DNA of 30,876 nt from Pyrolobus sp964613695 (GTDB lineage: Archaea; Thermoproteota; Thermoprotei_A; Sulfolobales; Pyrodictiaceae). This document shows positions 22,555 through 30,722 of the stretch, piece by piece. The notes beneath the pieces were generated by a model, which saw only the letters and a program-made list of their open reading frames with translations, had not been told where the DNA came from and ran no database searches. A program made the position numbers and the translations under genes. Positions within the stretch are counted from its first letter, which is position 1; each line of letters opens with the position of its first letter. The stretch is taken from assembly GCA_964613695.1 (NCBI GenBank), contig CAZTIR010000013.1, positions 1 to 30,876 on the forward strand, given 5' to 3'.

Positions 22555-23246
22555 TCCCTAAACCCAGCCTCAACGAGCCTACCCTCGGTTAAACGCAAAA
22601 CCCTGAACCCCGACAGGAGCCCAACGACACCAGCAGAGGGCGATGTTGCTACGATACTCACACCCTCCTCCCTAAGCCTAGCCAGCAGCCCAGCCAAGCT
22701 CCTCTGAGCATCGTCATCGAGGCCCGTGAAAGGCTCGTCTATGAGGAGGAGGCGGGGCCTATGCATGAGAGCACGAGCTATATCAGCTCGTCTCCTCCAA
22801 CCGAAGCTCAACTCCCCAACCCTACGGTCAAGGTACCTGACAAGCCCCAGCTCGACAACCACCTCGTCATCCTCGGGGCGGTAGTTCTGAAGCCCGTAGA
22901 GCTTCGCATAGTACTCCAGGTTCTCTCGGACCGTGAGCTCCGGGTAGAGCAGGTTGTGGTGAGGCACAAGGCCCATCCTCTCACGAACCCTTCTAGAGTG
23001 GGGGGCCTCGTCGAAAACCCTCACAGACCCCCTGCTAGGCTTCACAAGACCCGCCGTTATGCGCAAGAGTGTAGTCTTCCCGGAGCCGTTGGCGCCTAGT
23101 ATAAGCACACCCTCACCCCTATCAACGGTGAGATTCACGCCGCGTAGCACCCACTTGCCGCCAAGCCTCTTCCACACGTTTTCGAGGCTAACCACAAACC
23201 CTGGCACGGGGACACCCTCCTTAGAGACTGGTACTAGTTGCGGCAA
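22551..23246 (-). CDS. ccmA: Cytochrome c maturation ABC ATPase CcmA
   Basis: A 231-residue (TTG start) or 218-residue (GTG at 23207) ABC ATPase. Walker A is LGANGSGKTT, the signature is LSFGWRRRADIARALMHRP and Walker B LLLIDEPFTGLDD. The shorter form begins directly before VVSLENVWKRLG, the first strand, and has GGGTG upstream, so it may be the real start. The short length without extra domains fits CcmA. It powers the CcmAB complex, which frees heme-loaded CcmE from CcmC. It follows ccmE by 24 nt. Confidence 0.88.
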   Translation of the reverse strand: MPQLVPVSKEGVPVPGFVVSLENVWKRLGGKWVLRGVNLTVDRGEGVLILGANGSGKTTLLRITAGLVKPSRGSVRVFDEAPHSRRVRERMGLVPHHNLLYPELTVRENLEYYAKLYGLQNYRPEDDEVVVELGLVRYLDRRVGELSFGWRRRADIARALMHRPRLLLIDEPFTGLDDDAQRSLAGLLARLREEGVSIVATSPSAGVVGLLSGFRVLRLTEGRLVEAGFRD

Positions 23247-23270
23247 AAGAGTGAGAGGGGTTGAGAGAGG

Positions 23271-23840
23271 CTACTGTGCAACCGCCGTTCCCTGACTATA
23301 CGCCTCGTGGCAGCCCTTCAGTATCTTGGTGACTACCAGCACATGGCCTTCTATCTCGTGGCCGTCGGGAGTCACTATCACCGCTGTTAGGTTCGGGTCG
23401 TAGTAGCCCTCGACAACAACATTCTCCTCCATCACCGCGTGCATGCCATACCTCGCCGTGAAGGTCTTGGCGCTGTAGAGCGCCACCACCACGTTACCCT
23501 TACAATCCGGGTCTCCTATCACGAAGAGCGCGTAGGAATCGTCGTTATCGAGGCTGCCGAAGCTACCCCTAACCCTCTTGACGACAGCATACGTGGGCGA
23601 GTAGGAGACCCCCGTTGACTTGAAGACAGCGTTTCCAATGTGCACTACCACACCCTGCGTGCCTATAGGCACAATCTTGCCGCCCACGATGACCTTCTCG
23701 CGGGTATGCAGGTTTGACAGCGAGCATACGCTACGATACCCCGAGGATGTTACAGCCGCTAACCCCACCCCAAGCATCACGGCGAACAGCGCCACAGCAG
23801 CTACTATGGCGCGTAGCTTCACACTCTTAGAGCCGCTCAT
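23271..23840 (-). CDS. ccmE: Heme chaperone CcmE, CxxxY type
   Basis: A 189-residue membrane-anchored heme chaperone. One N-terminal helix (RAIVAAVALFAVMLGVGLAAV) is followed by an extracytoplasmic OB-fold (REKVIVGGKIVPIGTQGVVV, VVVEGYYDPN, VLVVTKIL). The heme-binding motif near the C-terminus is CHEAY, i.e. CxxxY, instead of the HxxxY of proteobacteria; a Cys in this place is known for archaeal CcmE. The ATG at 23840 is preferred: it has GGTG upstream and starts directly before the helix. The frame is open to 23918, inside ccmC. An AT-rich stretch near 23865-23878 might hold an internal promoter. Confidence 0.9.
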   Translation of the reverse strand: MSGSKSVKLRAIVAAVALFAVMLGVGLAAVTSSGYRSVCSLSNLHTREKVIVGGKIVPIGTQGVVVHIGNAVFKSTGVSYSPTYAVVKRVRGSFGSLDNDDSYALFVIGDPDCKGNVVVALYSAKTFTARYGMHAVMEENVVVEGYYDPNLTAVIVTPDGHEIEGHVLVVTKILKGCHEAYSQGTAVAQ

Positions 23841-23877
23841 TTCAACACCGTTATCAATAATCGATAAGCTGGTTTTA

Positions 23878-25014
23878 TTACATTTCCTCCGAAGACTCCC
23901 TAGCGTGTCTCGCTGCAAGCCTAACCGCTATCTCGAAACCAGCGTAGAAGGAGACTCCGGTCAGTATCAGGCTAACTGCAACGCTCCAATGATCCACTAT
24001 CACTATCCTGTGGTGGTTTAGCAGCGCATCCAACTCTATCACGTGGAGTACAATGGTTGGTCTCGTTATATTCTCGCCCACTACCCTAGCCACAGGAGGG
24101 CTTATCGGCGATCTCACTGGGGTAGCGAATACGATAGTCTCGAGCCTCCCGTTGTCAAGACGAAGTAGTTTAAGACTATGTATCAACCCCTGCGAGTCTA
24201 CGCTCGCATCCACAACCTTAGCCAGCCTCCCGCTAAGCCATGGAGCTGCTACGTATACCCCAAGGGCTATGTAGACTAGCAGCGCTGCTAGCAGCGCATA
24301 GCGGACTATTCTAAGCTCTCTCACATTAACCAGTTTTGAAGACGCGAGCGCGCCTAGGAGAAGCCCGCCTACCGTGACGATCAACACCTTAGGCACAAAT
24401 AGTGAGAGAACTGCGGGATGGCGTAAGAACTGTCTCGCTGCCTCGAAGGAGGGGTGGAGACTAACCTTAGCTACCACCGGCGCCGCGAAGACAACGGGTA
24501 CCATCGCGTATGCCGCTATAGCATAGATGTTGGATACCATCCTGGCGCGCTCCGGGTCCGATATGCTGGCGCGTATGACGAAATAGACGAGGTATGCTAG
24601 GAAGAGGAGGAGTACAGACGTCTCTCGCGGATCCCAGTTCCACGCCGCACCCCACGACTCGCTGGCCCACGCGCTACCCGTGACGAGCGTTGCGAAAGCG
24701 AATATGAGGCCTATTGCCGCGAACCCTTGCACAACGCGGTCTAGGCTCTCCTTGCCCTTGACCACGTAGCCTATCGCGGCTATGAAGGCTATAGTGAACA
24801 TTAGTAGGCTCGCCCAGGCTAGGGGTATATGCAGGTATATGTTCCTATAGGCTGTCGGAGAGCCCATGGGGACTGTGGCGGGGAAAGGTGCACGGAGGGC
24901 GGAGTAGGCGCTCAGCACCACATCCATCGCTACAAGCGCCACGAGTATATACGCGAGGAGCCTTGGATTCAAAACACTCTTCCCGCGTGCATCCTCAACA
25001 CCGGATACTAACAT
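23878..25014 (-). CDS. ccmC: Heme-handling protein CcmC, with extra C-terminal domain
   Basis: A 378-residue membrane protein of the heme-handling family. The tryptophan-rich motif WGAAWNWDPRE binds heme in this family. Flanking histidines are visible in YLHIPLAWA and in LHPSFEAARQFLRH. Six or so helices form the CcmC core (usually about 230-250 residues). About 110 residues follow (VVDASVDSQGLIHSLKLLRL to RPTIVLHVIELDALLNHHR), apparently outside the membrane, with a last helix near the C-terminus. CcmC loads heme onto CcmE, whose gene follows. No CcmF/CcmH ligase is in the window. A CcsA/CcmF relation is the alternative. Confidence 0.87.
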   Translation of the reverse strand: MLVSGVEDARGKSVLNPRLLAYILVALVAMDVVLSAYSALRAPFPATVPMGSPTAYRNIYLHIPLAWASLLMFTIAFIAAIGYVVKGKESLDRVVQGFAAIGLIFAFATLVTGSAWASESWGAAWNWDPRETSVLLLFLAYLVYFVIRASISDPERARMVSNIYAIAAYAMVPVVFAAPVVAKVSLHPSFEAARQFLRHPAVLSLFVPKVLIVTVGGLLLGALASSKLVNVRELRIVRYALLAALLVYIALGVYVAAPWLSGRLAKVVDASVDSQGLIHSLKLLRLDNGRLETIVFATPVRSPISPPVARVVGENITRPTIVLHVIELDALLNHHRIVIVDHWSVAVSLILTGVSFYAGFEIAVRLAARHARESSEEM

Positions 25015-25017
25015 AGT

Positions 25018-25926
25018 TTAACCCTGAGCAACAGCAACTCGGGCCTCCTCAAGCAACCATGTACAATCCTCGCAGAGCTCGCGCAGCAGCGACTCTATGT
25101 CGTCTGCGCTGCTCTCCTCTATGCGCCTCAAAACCTCTTCTAGAACCTCCTCGGGCTGTGGCGCATCGGGCTTATACTCTAGGGTGTTGGGGTCGAGGCC
25201 ATAGCCTCTAGCAGCGGCCCCAGAGGCCCTCGAGCCCCTGGCGCGGATGACAGCCAGCTGCCTTAGAGTCGGCCTCGAGAAGCCTAGCACGTCTGCACCG
25301 TGTATGAAGAATGCGAGCTCGCGAGCAGGCCTAGGGACTCCACCACCCCGGTACACGTTCACGAGGTACACGGGCCCCTTGTGCTCCCGTATCACGCTCA
25401 ACGCTTCTCCGAGAGTGCTCCAAGCTCTCCTACCAGCATCAACCACGAGAAACTCGCAACTGTCGGCAAACTCGCGTAGCACTGGCTCATCGTAGAGGGG
25501 TGCCGAGCAACCCACACCACCACCTGCCTCGTACCCCTCGTTTAGAGCCTCATAGACCTCCTCCAGCTTCTCGCGAAGCCCCACGGCGACAGGGGGCAGG
25601 CAGTAGACTCCAGGCGGGCACTCCTCTGCCACGCTCCTAGCGAGCTCCCGCAGCGCGGAGAAGCCTACGAGGGGCTTAGAGCGGTAGACGCTGAAATCGA
25701 TCACAGTCTCGAGAACCGCTATACCAACCCCCAGCCTCCTAACCCTCCTCGACCACCTCTCGGCCAGATCCTCTCCGGCTGCGAGTGTTACACGATCGCC
25801 GGGTATCACGTGGCGCCCGCGCCTCTCACGCGAGACGATAGCGGGTGTGGCATACTCGCCTCCACCTAGTTTAAGGAGGAGTGTCTTCACGGGCTTCTCG
25901 CGTAGAACCTCGTATTGTATCCTCAA
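25018..25926 (-). CDS. Unknown protein, first gene of the ccm operon
   Basis: A 302-residue soluble protein that I do not recognise with certainty. It has no membrane helix. It mixes strands and helices in a TIM-barrel-like rhythm (VGIAVLETVIDF, PLVGFSALRELARSV, FLVVDAGRRAW, GPVYLVNVYRGGG, FFIHGADVLGFSRPTLRQLAVI). The start resembles KTLLLKLGGGEYATPAIVS. A distant relation to tRNA-guanine transglycosylase-like barrels is possible but not shown. Cysteines occur in ECPPGVYC, GVGC, DSC and LCEDC. The TTG start at 25926 follows the tldD gene by 65 nt, and its stop is 3 nt from ccmC, so it is cotranscribed with the cytochrome c genes. Confidence 0.8.
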   Translation of the reverse strand: MRIQYEVLREKPVKTLLLKLGGGEYATPAIVSRERRGRHVIPGDRVTLAAGEDLAERWSRRVRRLGVGIAVLETVIDFSVYRSKPLVGFSALRELARSVAEECPPGVYCLPPVAVGLREKLEEVYEALNEGYEAGGGVGCSAPLYDEPVLREFADSCEFLVVDAGRRAWSTLGEALSVIREHKGPVYLVNVYRGGGVPRPARELAFFIHGADVLGFSRPTLRQLAVIRARGSRASGAAARGYGLDPNTLEYKPDAPQPEEVLEEVLRRIEESSADDIESLLRELCEDCTWLLEEARVAVAQG

Positions 25927-25991
25927 AACCCGTCCCAGTGGATTGAGGTTAGAGAGTAGTACCTCGTTACGCTTAGGCTCTTGGAATGTTT

Positions 25992-27419
25992 TTAGAGGGC
26001 GCGGCCGCCCACGGCGAGCCTCTTGACCCTCACGTGGGGGCCGCCGTCGCTAACGTAGACTAGTTGCATCTTACCACACATCCCGTAGTGCACCTCGAAG
26101 TCCTTGGCAACCGCGTCTATGTTGAGGAGCGTCTCTATAGTGTTCCCTGTTATACTCAGGTTGCGGACGGGCTCACCCACCTCACCCTTCACTATCTCGT
26201 AGGCCTCCTGTATACCCACCTGGAAGTTGCCATCCAGGTTAGCCTGGCCGCCCGCGTGGGCCACGAGGTAGTACCCGTAGTCTATGCCCTCGAACAGCTC
26301 CTCGACCCTATGCTCGCCGGGCAGCATCACAGTATTCCTCATGCGTATGAGCGGTGGCACTCGGAAGCTCTCGGCTCTCGCGTTGCCCGTTGGATCCTCG
26401 TCGAGCTTGGCGGCGTACAGCCTATCGACCATGAACTCTTTCAACACGCCCTTCTCCACGAGCACCGCTCTCCTGGTGAAAGACCCCTCATCGTCAACAC
26501 GGAAGGTGCCGAATCCGTCGTCGATGCCCGGGTCATCCACTATGGTGACGAGGGGCGAGGCTACCCTCTGGCCGACCTTATCCCTCACAATGCTACCCGA
26601 GAGCGCTAGATCCGCCTCGGTTAGGTGGCCGAAAGCCTCGTGGACGAAGACGCCTATCACGTTGGGAGCCATTACAACCGGGAAGTTACCGGCCCTCGGC
26701 GTCTTGCCCCGGAGCTGGTTCCGGAGCCTCCTCTCCAGAGTAGATGTGATGGTCTCTACACTCGCCTTCTCCCAGATGACGTAGCCCTTGATTGTCCCCG
26801 TCGAGTAGTAGGCTTCGGCGGCGAGATCACCCTCCCTAGCCACCGCGGACGCGGCGAGGTAGGCTAGCCCCCTCTCCTCGGAGAGCCTCCTACCCTCGCT
26901 GCTAGAGTAGTAGGCTAGCCTCACCTCCTCATGGTAGCGTATGGTCCTCGCCTTCACGGGGAGCCTGAGAGAGGCTATCGACTTGTCAAGCGAGAGAAGG
27001 TCGGAGACCTTGACGTCAACCCCCACGTCGCGGAGGTCGCGCTTCGGGCTCCAGGCGTAACTCGCCTCCACTGGGTCTAGGGTGAGCGGGTCCCAGAGGC
27101 CCCCAGCCTCCCTAGAGGCCCTGGCAGCCTCGTAGGCCTCCCTGAAAGCCCTCCTAATGCTCTCGGCGTCGAGGCGGGTGGTGTAGGCGAAGCCGTAGCC
27201 ACCCCCACGCACGAAGACGCGGACAGAGACGCCCTTGTCGACGCCCGGGGATAGCTGCTCAACACTACCATCCTTTATCCTAACGTCCAGCCTCTCAACC
27301 CTCTCTAGCCGCGCGTCGGCGAGGACAACATCCTGGAGCCTGGATGCCTCCTCGACAACACGGTCTATCACGTCGTAGAGGTGTTCTAGGCTCAACAGCC
27401 TCCCCTCGTAACACGCCAC
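25992..27419 (-). CDS. tldD: TldD metallopeptidase
   Basis: A 475-residue TldD, the catalytic half of the TldD/TldE (PmbA) peptidase. The zinc motif is HEAFGH (His260, Glu261, His265), and the family's late GMCGK block has Cys448 as third ligand. Other family blocks are GSVEQLSPGVDKGVSVRVFV, SGSIVRDKVGQRVASPL, DDPGIDDGFGTF, GNARAESFRVPPLIRM and GGQANLDGNFQVGIQEAYE. The start is GTG. It works with the PmbA encoded at 20494-21846. It lies downstream of two genes for small and large membrane proteins, with a 18-nt gap. Confidence 0.95.
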   Translation of the reverse strand: MACYEGRLLSLEHLYDVIDRVVEEASRLQDVVLADARLERVERLDVRIKDGSVEQLSPGVDKGVSVRVFVRGGGYGFAYTTRLDAESIRRAFREAYEAARASREAGGLWDPLTLDPVEASYAWSPKRDLRDVGVDVKVSDLLSLDKSIASLRLPVKARTIRYHEEVRLAYYSSSEGRRLSEERGLAYLAASAVAREGDLAAEAYYSTGTIKGYVIWEKASVETITSTLERRLRNQLRGKTPRAGNFPVVMAPNVIGVFVHEAFGHLTEADLALSGSIVRDKVGQRVASPLVTIVDDPGIDDGFGTFRVDDEGSFTRRAVLVEKGVLKEFMVDRLYAAKLDEDPTGNARAESFRVPPLIRMRNTVMLPGEHRVEELFEGIDYGYYLVAHAGGQANLDGNFQVGIQEAYEIVKGEVGEPVRNLSITGNTIETLLNIDAVAKDFEVHYGMCGKMQLVYVSDGGPHVRVKRLAVGGRAL

Positions 27420-27437
27420 CAGTTAGACTATAAACGC

Positions 27438-27671
27438 TCAGCTACGCTCCTCAAGCTTCTCGGCACTCCTCACGATAAGCCAGTCTCTCAGCACCGTTAT
27501 AGCAGCCGCCGCGAAGACCAGGCCAGCCAGCCCCGCCACGAGGCCCGCCGCGACTCTAGGAGGCTGCGCGTAGAGGAGGGCCACACTATGGCTGAAGAAC
27601 GTGTAGGAGAGTATCGTGAACACTGCGGCAAACACGATGGATACTATGCTTCGTAGCCCCTCCCTCTCCAA
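27438..27671 (-). CDS. Small two-helix membrane protein, unknown
   Basis: A 77-residue protein with two hydrophobic helices (SIVSIVFAAVFTILSYTFF and VAAGLVAGLAGLVFAAAAITVL) and a charged C-terminus (RSAEKLEERS). I know no family for it. The TTG start follows directly the TGA stop of the upstream membrane protein gene, and the stop is 18 nt before tldD. The tight packing suggests one operon of the 337-residue protein, this protein and TldD. Confidence 0.72.
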   Translation of the reverse strand: MEREGLRSIVSIVFAAVFTILSYTFFSHSVALLYAQPPRVAAGLVAGLAGLVFAAAAITVLRDWLIVRSAEKLEERS

Positions 27672-28685
27672 TCAACCTCCCCAGAGAAACTCGACTAGAG
27701 CACGGAGGGCTTTCTCACTCATCTCGATGCGCAAAGCAAGCATGTTCAACACCCTGCCAGCCTCCCGGTCAAAGACTGTAGGCGGGGGCTGCGGGGCTAG
27801 GGGGTTGAGGGCGTAGAGGAGGGAGCCGGGCTCTAGGAGGAGTGCTAGGGTAGCCGAGAAGACCAGCACAACCAGAGTACCGAGGAGGGGCAGCCTCGAG
27901 GGCTTAACGACACGCCGGTAGGCTAGCATATCCCTAGCCCACCCTGCTATAATGTAGTCGAGCACCGCGAAGAGGAAGAGGGATATCACGCCCCTGACCA
28001 CCCCGAGAGCCTCCACAACCCACCGGTGGCTAGGCGGCACGACGAGAGCCAGACCAGAGTATATCACGGCTATGAGGGCGCTGGTGAGTATGCTCAGGGG
28101 GAAGGCTATCAGAGCCCCGACGCCATAGAAGAGCATCCTATGATACCAGGCTTGGAGCTTTGCAACCCTCTCCGCCTCCCGTCTCAGCCACTCGCGTATA
28201 AGCAGCCGGGCTGCACGCGGAGAGGCTAGTGCGTCGGAGGCGAGCCTAGCTGCTCGGAAGTAAACGTAGACCATCGGCACGAGCGCCGCAAGGGCAGCAG
28301 CGTAGCGGAGGGTGTAGCTCGAGTATAGCTTTGCGAGAGCCTCCCTGAGTATCAGTGGCGCCCCCGGCGGCGAGACTATCACACGGTACACCAGGAGCGT
28401 ATAGTACCCCGCCATGACGCCGGTGAAGCCGGCGGCCGCGGCTATGACGGCTGGCCTAGGGTCTCTCGACACGTACTCGAGGCTATAGACCGCGGCTATG
28501 AGGACCGCCCCGAGTATCGGAGAGGGGGGCACCACTACGAGGGCGAGGAGAAGGGTGGAGGTGAGAGGGTGGAGGCCAGCCGCTATAGCCAGGAGGGAGA
28601 GGAGCGGGTTACGCGAGAAGACCGCTACACCCACCAGAGTGAGGAGGACGCGCACCCCATGAACAAGGTTCTTCTCTAGCTTCAT
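27672..28685 (-). CDS. Polytopic membrane protein, unknown
   Basis: A 337-residue membrane protein. Six to eight hydrophobic segments are seen (e.g. residues 12-50, 56-75, 80-102, 130-150, 190-225, 240-255, 270-290). A cytoplasmic or external loop rich in Arg/Glu (RLLIREWLRREAERVAKLQA) divides them, and a soluble tail of about 50 residues closes the protein. I do not recognise a family or any catalytic motif. The ATG at 28685 lies 26-31 nt below a TTATTA box, so the transcript should be nearly leaderless. It heads the operon with the two-helix protein and TldD. Confidence 0.8.
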   Translation of the reverse strand: MKLEKNLVHGVRVLLTLVGVAVFSRNPLLSLLAIAAGLHPLTSTLLLALVVVPPSPILGAVLIAAVYSLEYVSRDPRPAVIAAAAGFTGVMAGYYTLLVYRVIVSPPGAPLILREALAKLYSSYTLRYAAALAALVPMVYVYFRAARLASDALASPRAARLLIREWLRREAERVAKLQAWYHRMLFYGVGALIAFPLSILTSALIAVIYSGLALVVPPSHRWVVEALGVVRGVISLFLFAVLDYIIAGWARDMLAYRRVVKPSRLPLLGTLVVLVFSATLALLLEPGSLLYALNPLAPQPPPTVFDREAGRVLNMLALRIEMSEKALRALVEFLWGG

Positions 28686-28713
28686 AGCAGGGCTTGTAGA
28701 AAAACATGGTGGG

Positions 28714-28719
28714 TAATAA
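28714..28719 (-). promoter_or_regulatory. Possible TATA box TTATTA upstream of the membrane protein/tldD operon
   Basis: TTATTA on the minus strand is centred about 31 nt before the ATG at 28685, predicting a start near 28690 and a leader of about 5 nt. It sits in the 54-nt gap after the acetyl-CoA synthetase stop. It would let the operon be expressed separately from acs. Confidence 0.4.
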
Positions 28720-28739
28720 GGAGGGTGCCGGGATAGAAG

Positions 28740-30710
28740 CTACTCTTGCTTGGCCTTCTCGAGCTCCCTCCTAAACTCCTCAACAGCCTTCTTAATCTCC
28801 TCGAGGCTCGCCTCATCCTCCAGCGTGGTCAGGTCTCCCGGAGCCTGGCCGAGGAAGACAGCCTTGACAACCCTCCTCATTATCTTGCCGCTTCTCGTCT
28901 TCGGCAGCTTCTCGACGAAGAATATCGCGGCGGGGGTGGCTATAGGCCCTATAGTGCGCCTCACGTGCTCTATGAGCTCGTGTCTCAGCTCGTCGCTGGG
29001 CGTGTAGCCCTTCCTCAGCACCACGAATGCCACCGGAACCTCGCCTTTAACCGGGTCGGGTTTACCTATCACAGCGGCCTCCGCCACAGCCGGGTGGCTC
29101 ACGAGAGCGCTCTCTATCTCAGCTGTGCCCAGGCGGTGGCCAGCCACCTTGATTACCTCGTCGGCGCGGCCCAGTATCCAGAAGTAGCCGTCCTCATCCC
29201 TCATCGCGTAGTCGCCAGTGTAGTATATCCAGACGCCCTCCTCGGGCTTAGAGAACCTGGACCAGTAGACCTTCTTGTACCTCTCCGGGTCGCCCCAGAG
29301 GGTCATGAGCATGCCGGGCCACGGCTTCTTTATCACCAGGTAGCCCCTCTCATTCGGCGGGCAGCTCCTACCATCCTCGCACACGACATCAGCATCCACA
29401 CCCGGCAGCGGGTAGGTGGCGCTACCGGGCTTGAGGGGTACAAGCTGAATGCCGGGCGCCGGCGATATCATGTGGCCTCCTGTCTCCGTCTGCCACCAGG
29501 TATCCACTATCGGGACTCTCTCGCCTCCCACGACGCGATAGTACCAGCGCCAGGCCTCCGGGTTGATAGGCTCGCCCACGGTGCCGATGATGCGTAGCGT
29601 CGAGAGGTCGTGCTTCTTCACCCACTCCTCGCCATACCTCATCAGCATCCTTATCGCGGTGGGGGCGGTGTAGAAGAGGGTCACGCCATACTTCTCTACA
29701 ATCTCCCACCAGCGGTCGGGAGCCGGGTAGTCGGGGGCACCCTCGTACATAACCGTGGTTATCCCGTGGAGCAGCGGCCCGAAGACCACGTAGCTATGGC
29801 CCGTAATCCAGCCTATGTCGGCGGTGCAGAACATGATGTCGCTGGGCTTAACATCCCACACCCATTTCATCGTAGCGTAGACCCATACCAGGTACCCGCC
29901 AGTGCTGTGGACCACGCCCTTAGGCTTCCCCGTGGTGCCGCTGGTGTAGAGGATGAAGAGCGGGTGCGTTGACTCGACGGGAACCGGGTCCACCTTAGCG
30001 TGGCTCGGCAGCAGATCATGGAGCCAGTAGTCGCGACCCTCCGTCATAGGCACGTCTATGTTGGCACCCCTCTTCGTCACGTTCTTCACGACTATGACTG
30101 TCTCCACGCTCGGGGCCATCTCGAGAGCCTCATCCGCAATCTTCTTCAGCTCTATCACCTTGCCACGCCTAAACCCTCCATCAGCGGTCACGAGCACCTT
30201 AGCCTGCGCGTCGTTAATCCTCTCCGCCAGAGCCCTCGCCGAGAACCCGCTGAAGACCACCGTGAAGGTTATGCCGAGCCTGGCAGCCGCGAGCATGAAT
30301 ATCGGCAGCTCCGGTATCATGGGGAGGTAGATTGCAATCCGGTCACCCTTCTTGAGCCCAAGGTTCTCGAGCATAGCGGCGACGCGGTTGACCTCACGGT
30401 ATAGCTGGTAGTAGGTGAGTACCCTGGAGTCTCCGGGCTCACCCTCCCAGATTATCGCAGCCTTGTTACCAAGACCCCTCTTCACGTGACGATCAACAGC
30501 GTTATAGGTGGCATTGATGAAACCCCCGACAAACCACCTGTAGAACGGCGGGTTCGAGTCGTCAAGCACCTTATCCCACGTCTTGAACCAGTCTAGCTCG
30601 CGCGCAATCTCCCCGAAGAAGCCCTCAGGGTCCTCGAGAGCCCTCCTCCTCATCTCCTCAAGCTTCTTGGGTATCACAACGTGGCGAGTAGGGAGCGTTG
30701 TCTGCTCCAC
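28740..30710 (-). CDS. acsA: Acetyl-CoA synthetase, AMP-forming
   Basis: A 656-residue AMP-forming ligase that makes acetyl-CoA from acetate, ATP and CoA. The adenylate-forming core motif YTSGTTGKPKG is at residues 255-265, WWQTETGGH at 405-413, the hinge TGDYAMRDEDGYFWILGR follows, and KTRSGKIMRR contains Lys609, the catalytic lysine whose acetylation switches off bacterial Acs. The length matches the family (about 650). The frame is open to 30788, but the GTG at 30710 has a perfect GGAGGTG 5 nt upstream and puts the lysine at the standard position 609. Propionate may also be used. A long 3' tail of charged helix (LEEIKKAVEEFRRELEKAKQE in part) is normal. Confidence 0.96.
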   Translation of the reverse strand: MEQTTLPTRHVVIPKKLEEMRRRALEDPEGFFGEIARELDWFKTWDKVLDDSNPPFYRWFVGGFINATYNAVDRHVKRGLGNKAAIIWEGEPGDSRVLTYYQLYREVNRVAAMLENLGLKKGDRIAIYLPMIPELPIFMLAAARLGITFTVVFSGFSARALAERINDAQAKVLVTADGGFRRGKVIELKKIADEALEMAPSVETVIVVKNVTKRGANIDVPMTEGRDYWLHDLLPSHAKVDPVPVESTHPLFILYTSGTTGKPKGVVHSTGGYLVWVYATMKWVWDVKPSDIMFCTADIGWITGHSYVVFGPLLHGITTVMYEGAPDYPAPDRWWEIVEKYGVTLFYTAPTAIRMLMRYGEEWVKKHDLSTLRIIGTVGEPINPEAWRWYYRVVGGERVPIVDTWWQTETGGHMISPAPGIQLVPLKPGSATYPLPGVDADVVCEDGRSCPPNERGYLVIKKPWPGMLMTLWGDPERYKKVYWSRFSKPEEGVWIYYTGDYAMRDEDGYFWILGRADEVIKVAGHRLGTAEIESALVSHPAVAEAAVIGKPDPVKGEVPVAFVVLRKGYTPSDELRHELIEHVRRTIGPIATPAAIFFVEKLPKTRSGKIMRRVVKAVFLGQAPGDLTTLEDEASLEEIKKAVEEFRRELEKAKQE

Positions 30711-30715
30711 GAACC

Positions 30716-30722
30716 CACCTCC
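30716..30722 (-). promoter_or_regulatory. Ribosome binding site GGAGGTG of acsA
   Basis: GGAGGTG on the minus strand is followed by 5 nt and then GTG at 30710. It is the best ribosome binding site seen in the window and decides the start of acsA against the 26-codon longer frame. An AT-rich ATTTTTC near 30736-30746 is a weak TATA candidate. Confidence 0.6.

Noticed and set aside
28746..29597. Long plus-strand open frame (about 283 codons) opposite acsA
   Set aside because: Antisense to highly conserved acetyl-CoA synthetase motifs; no recognisable protein features.
30545..30560. GGTTCGAGTC, resembling a tRNA T-loop
   Set aside because: Lies inside acsA and has no acceptor or anticodon stem around it.
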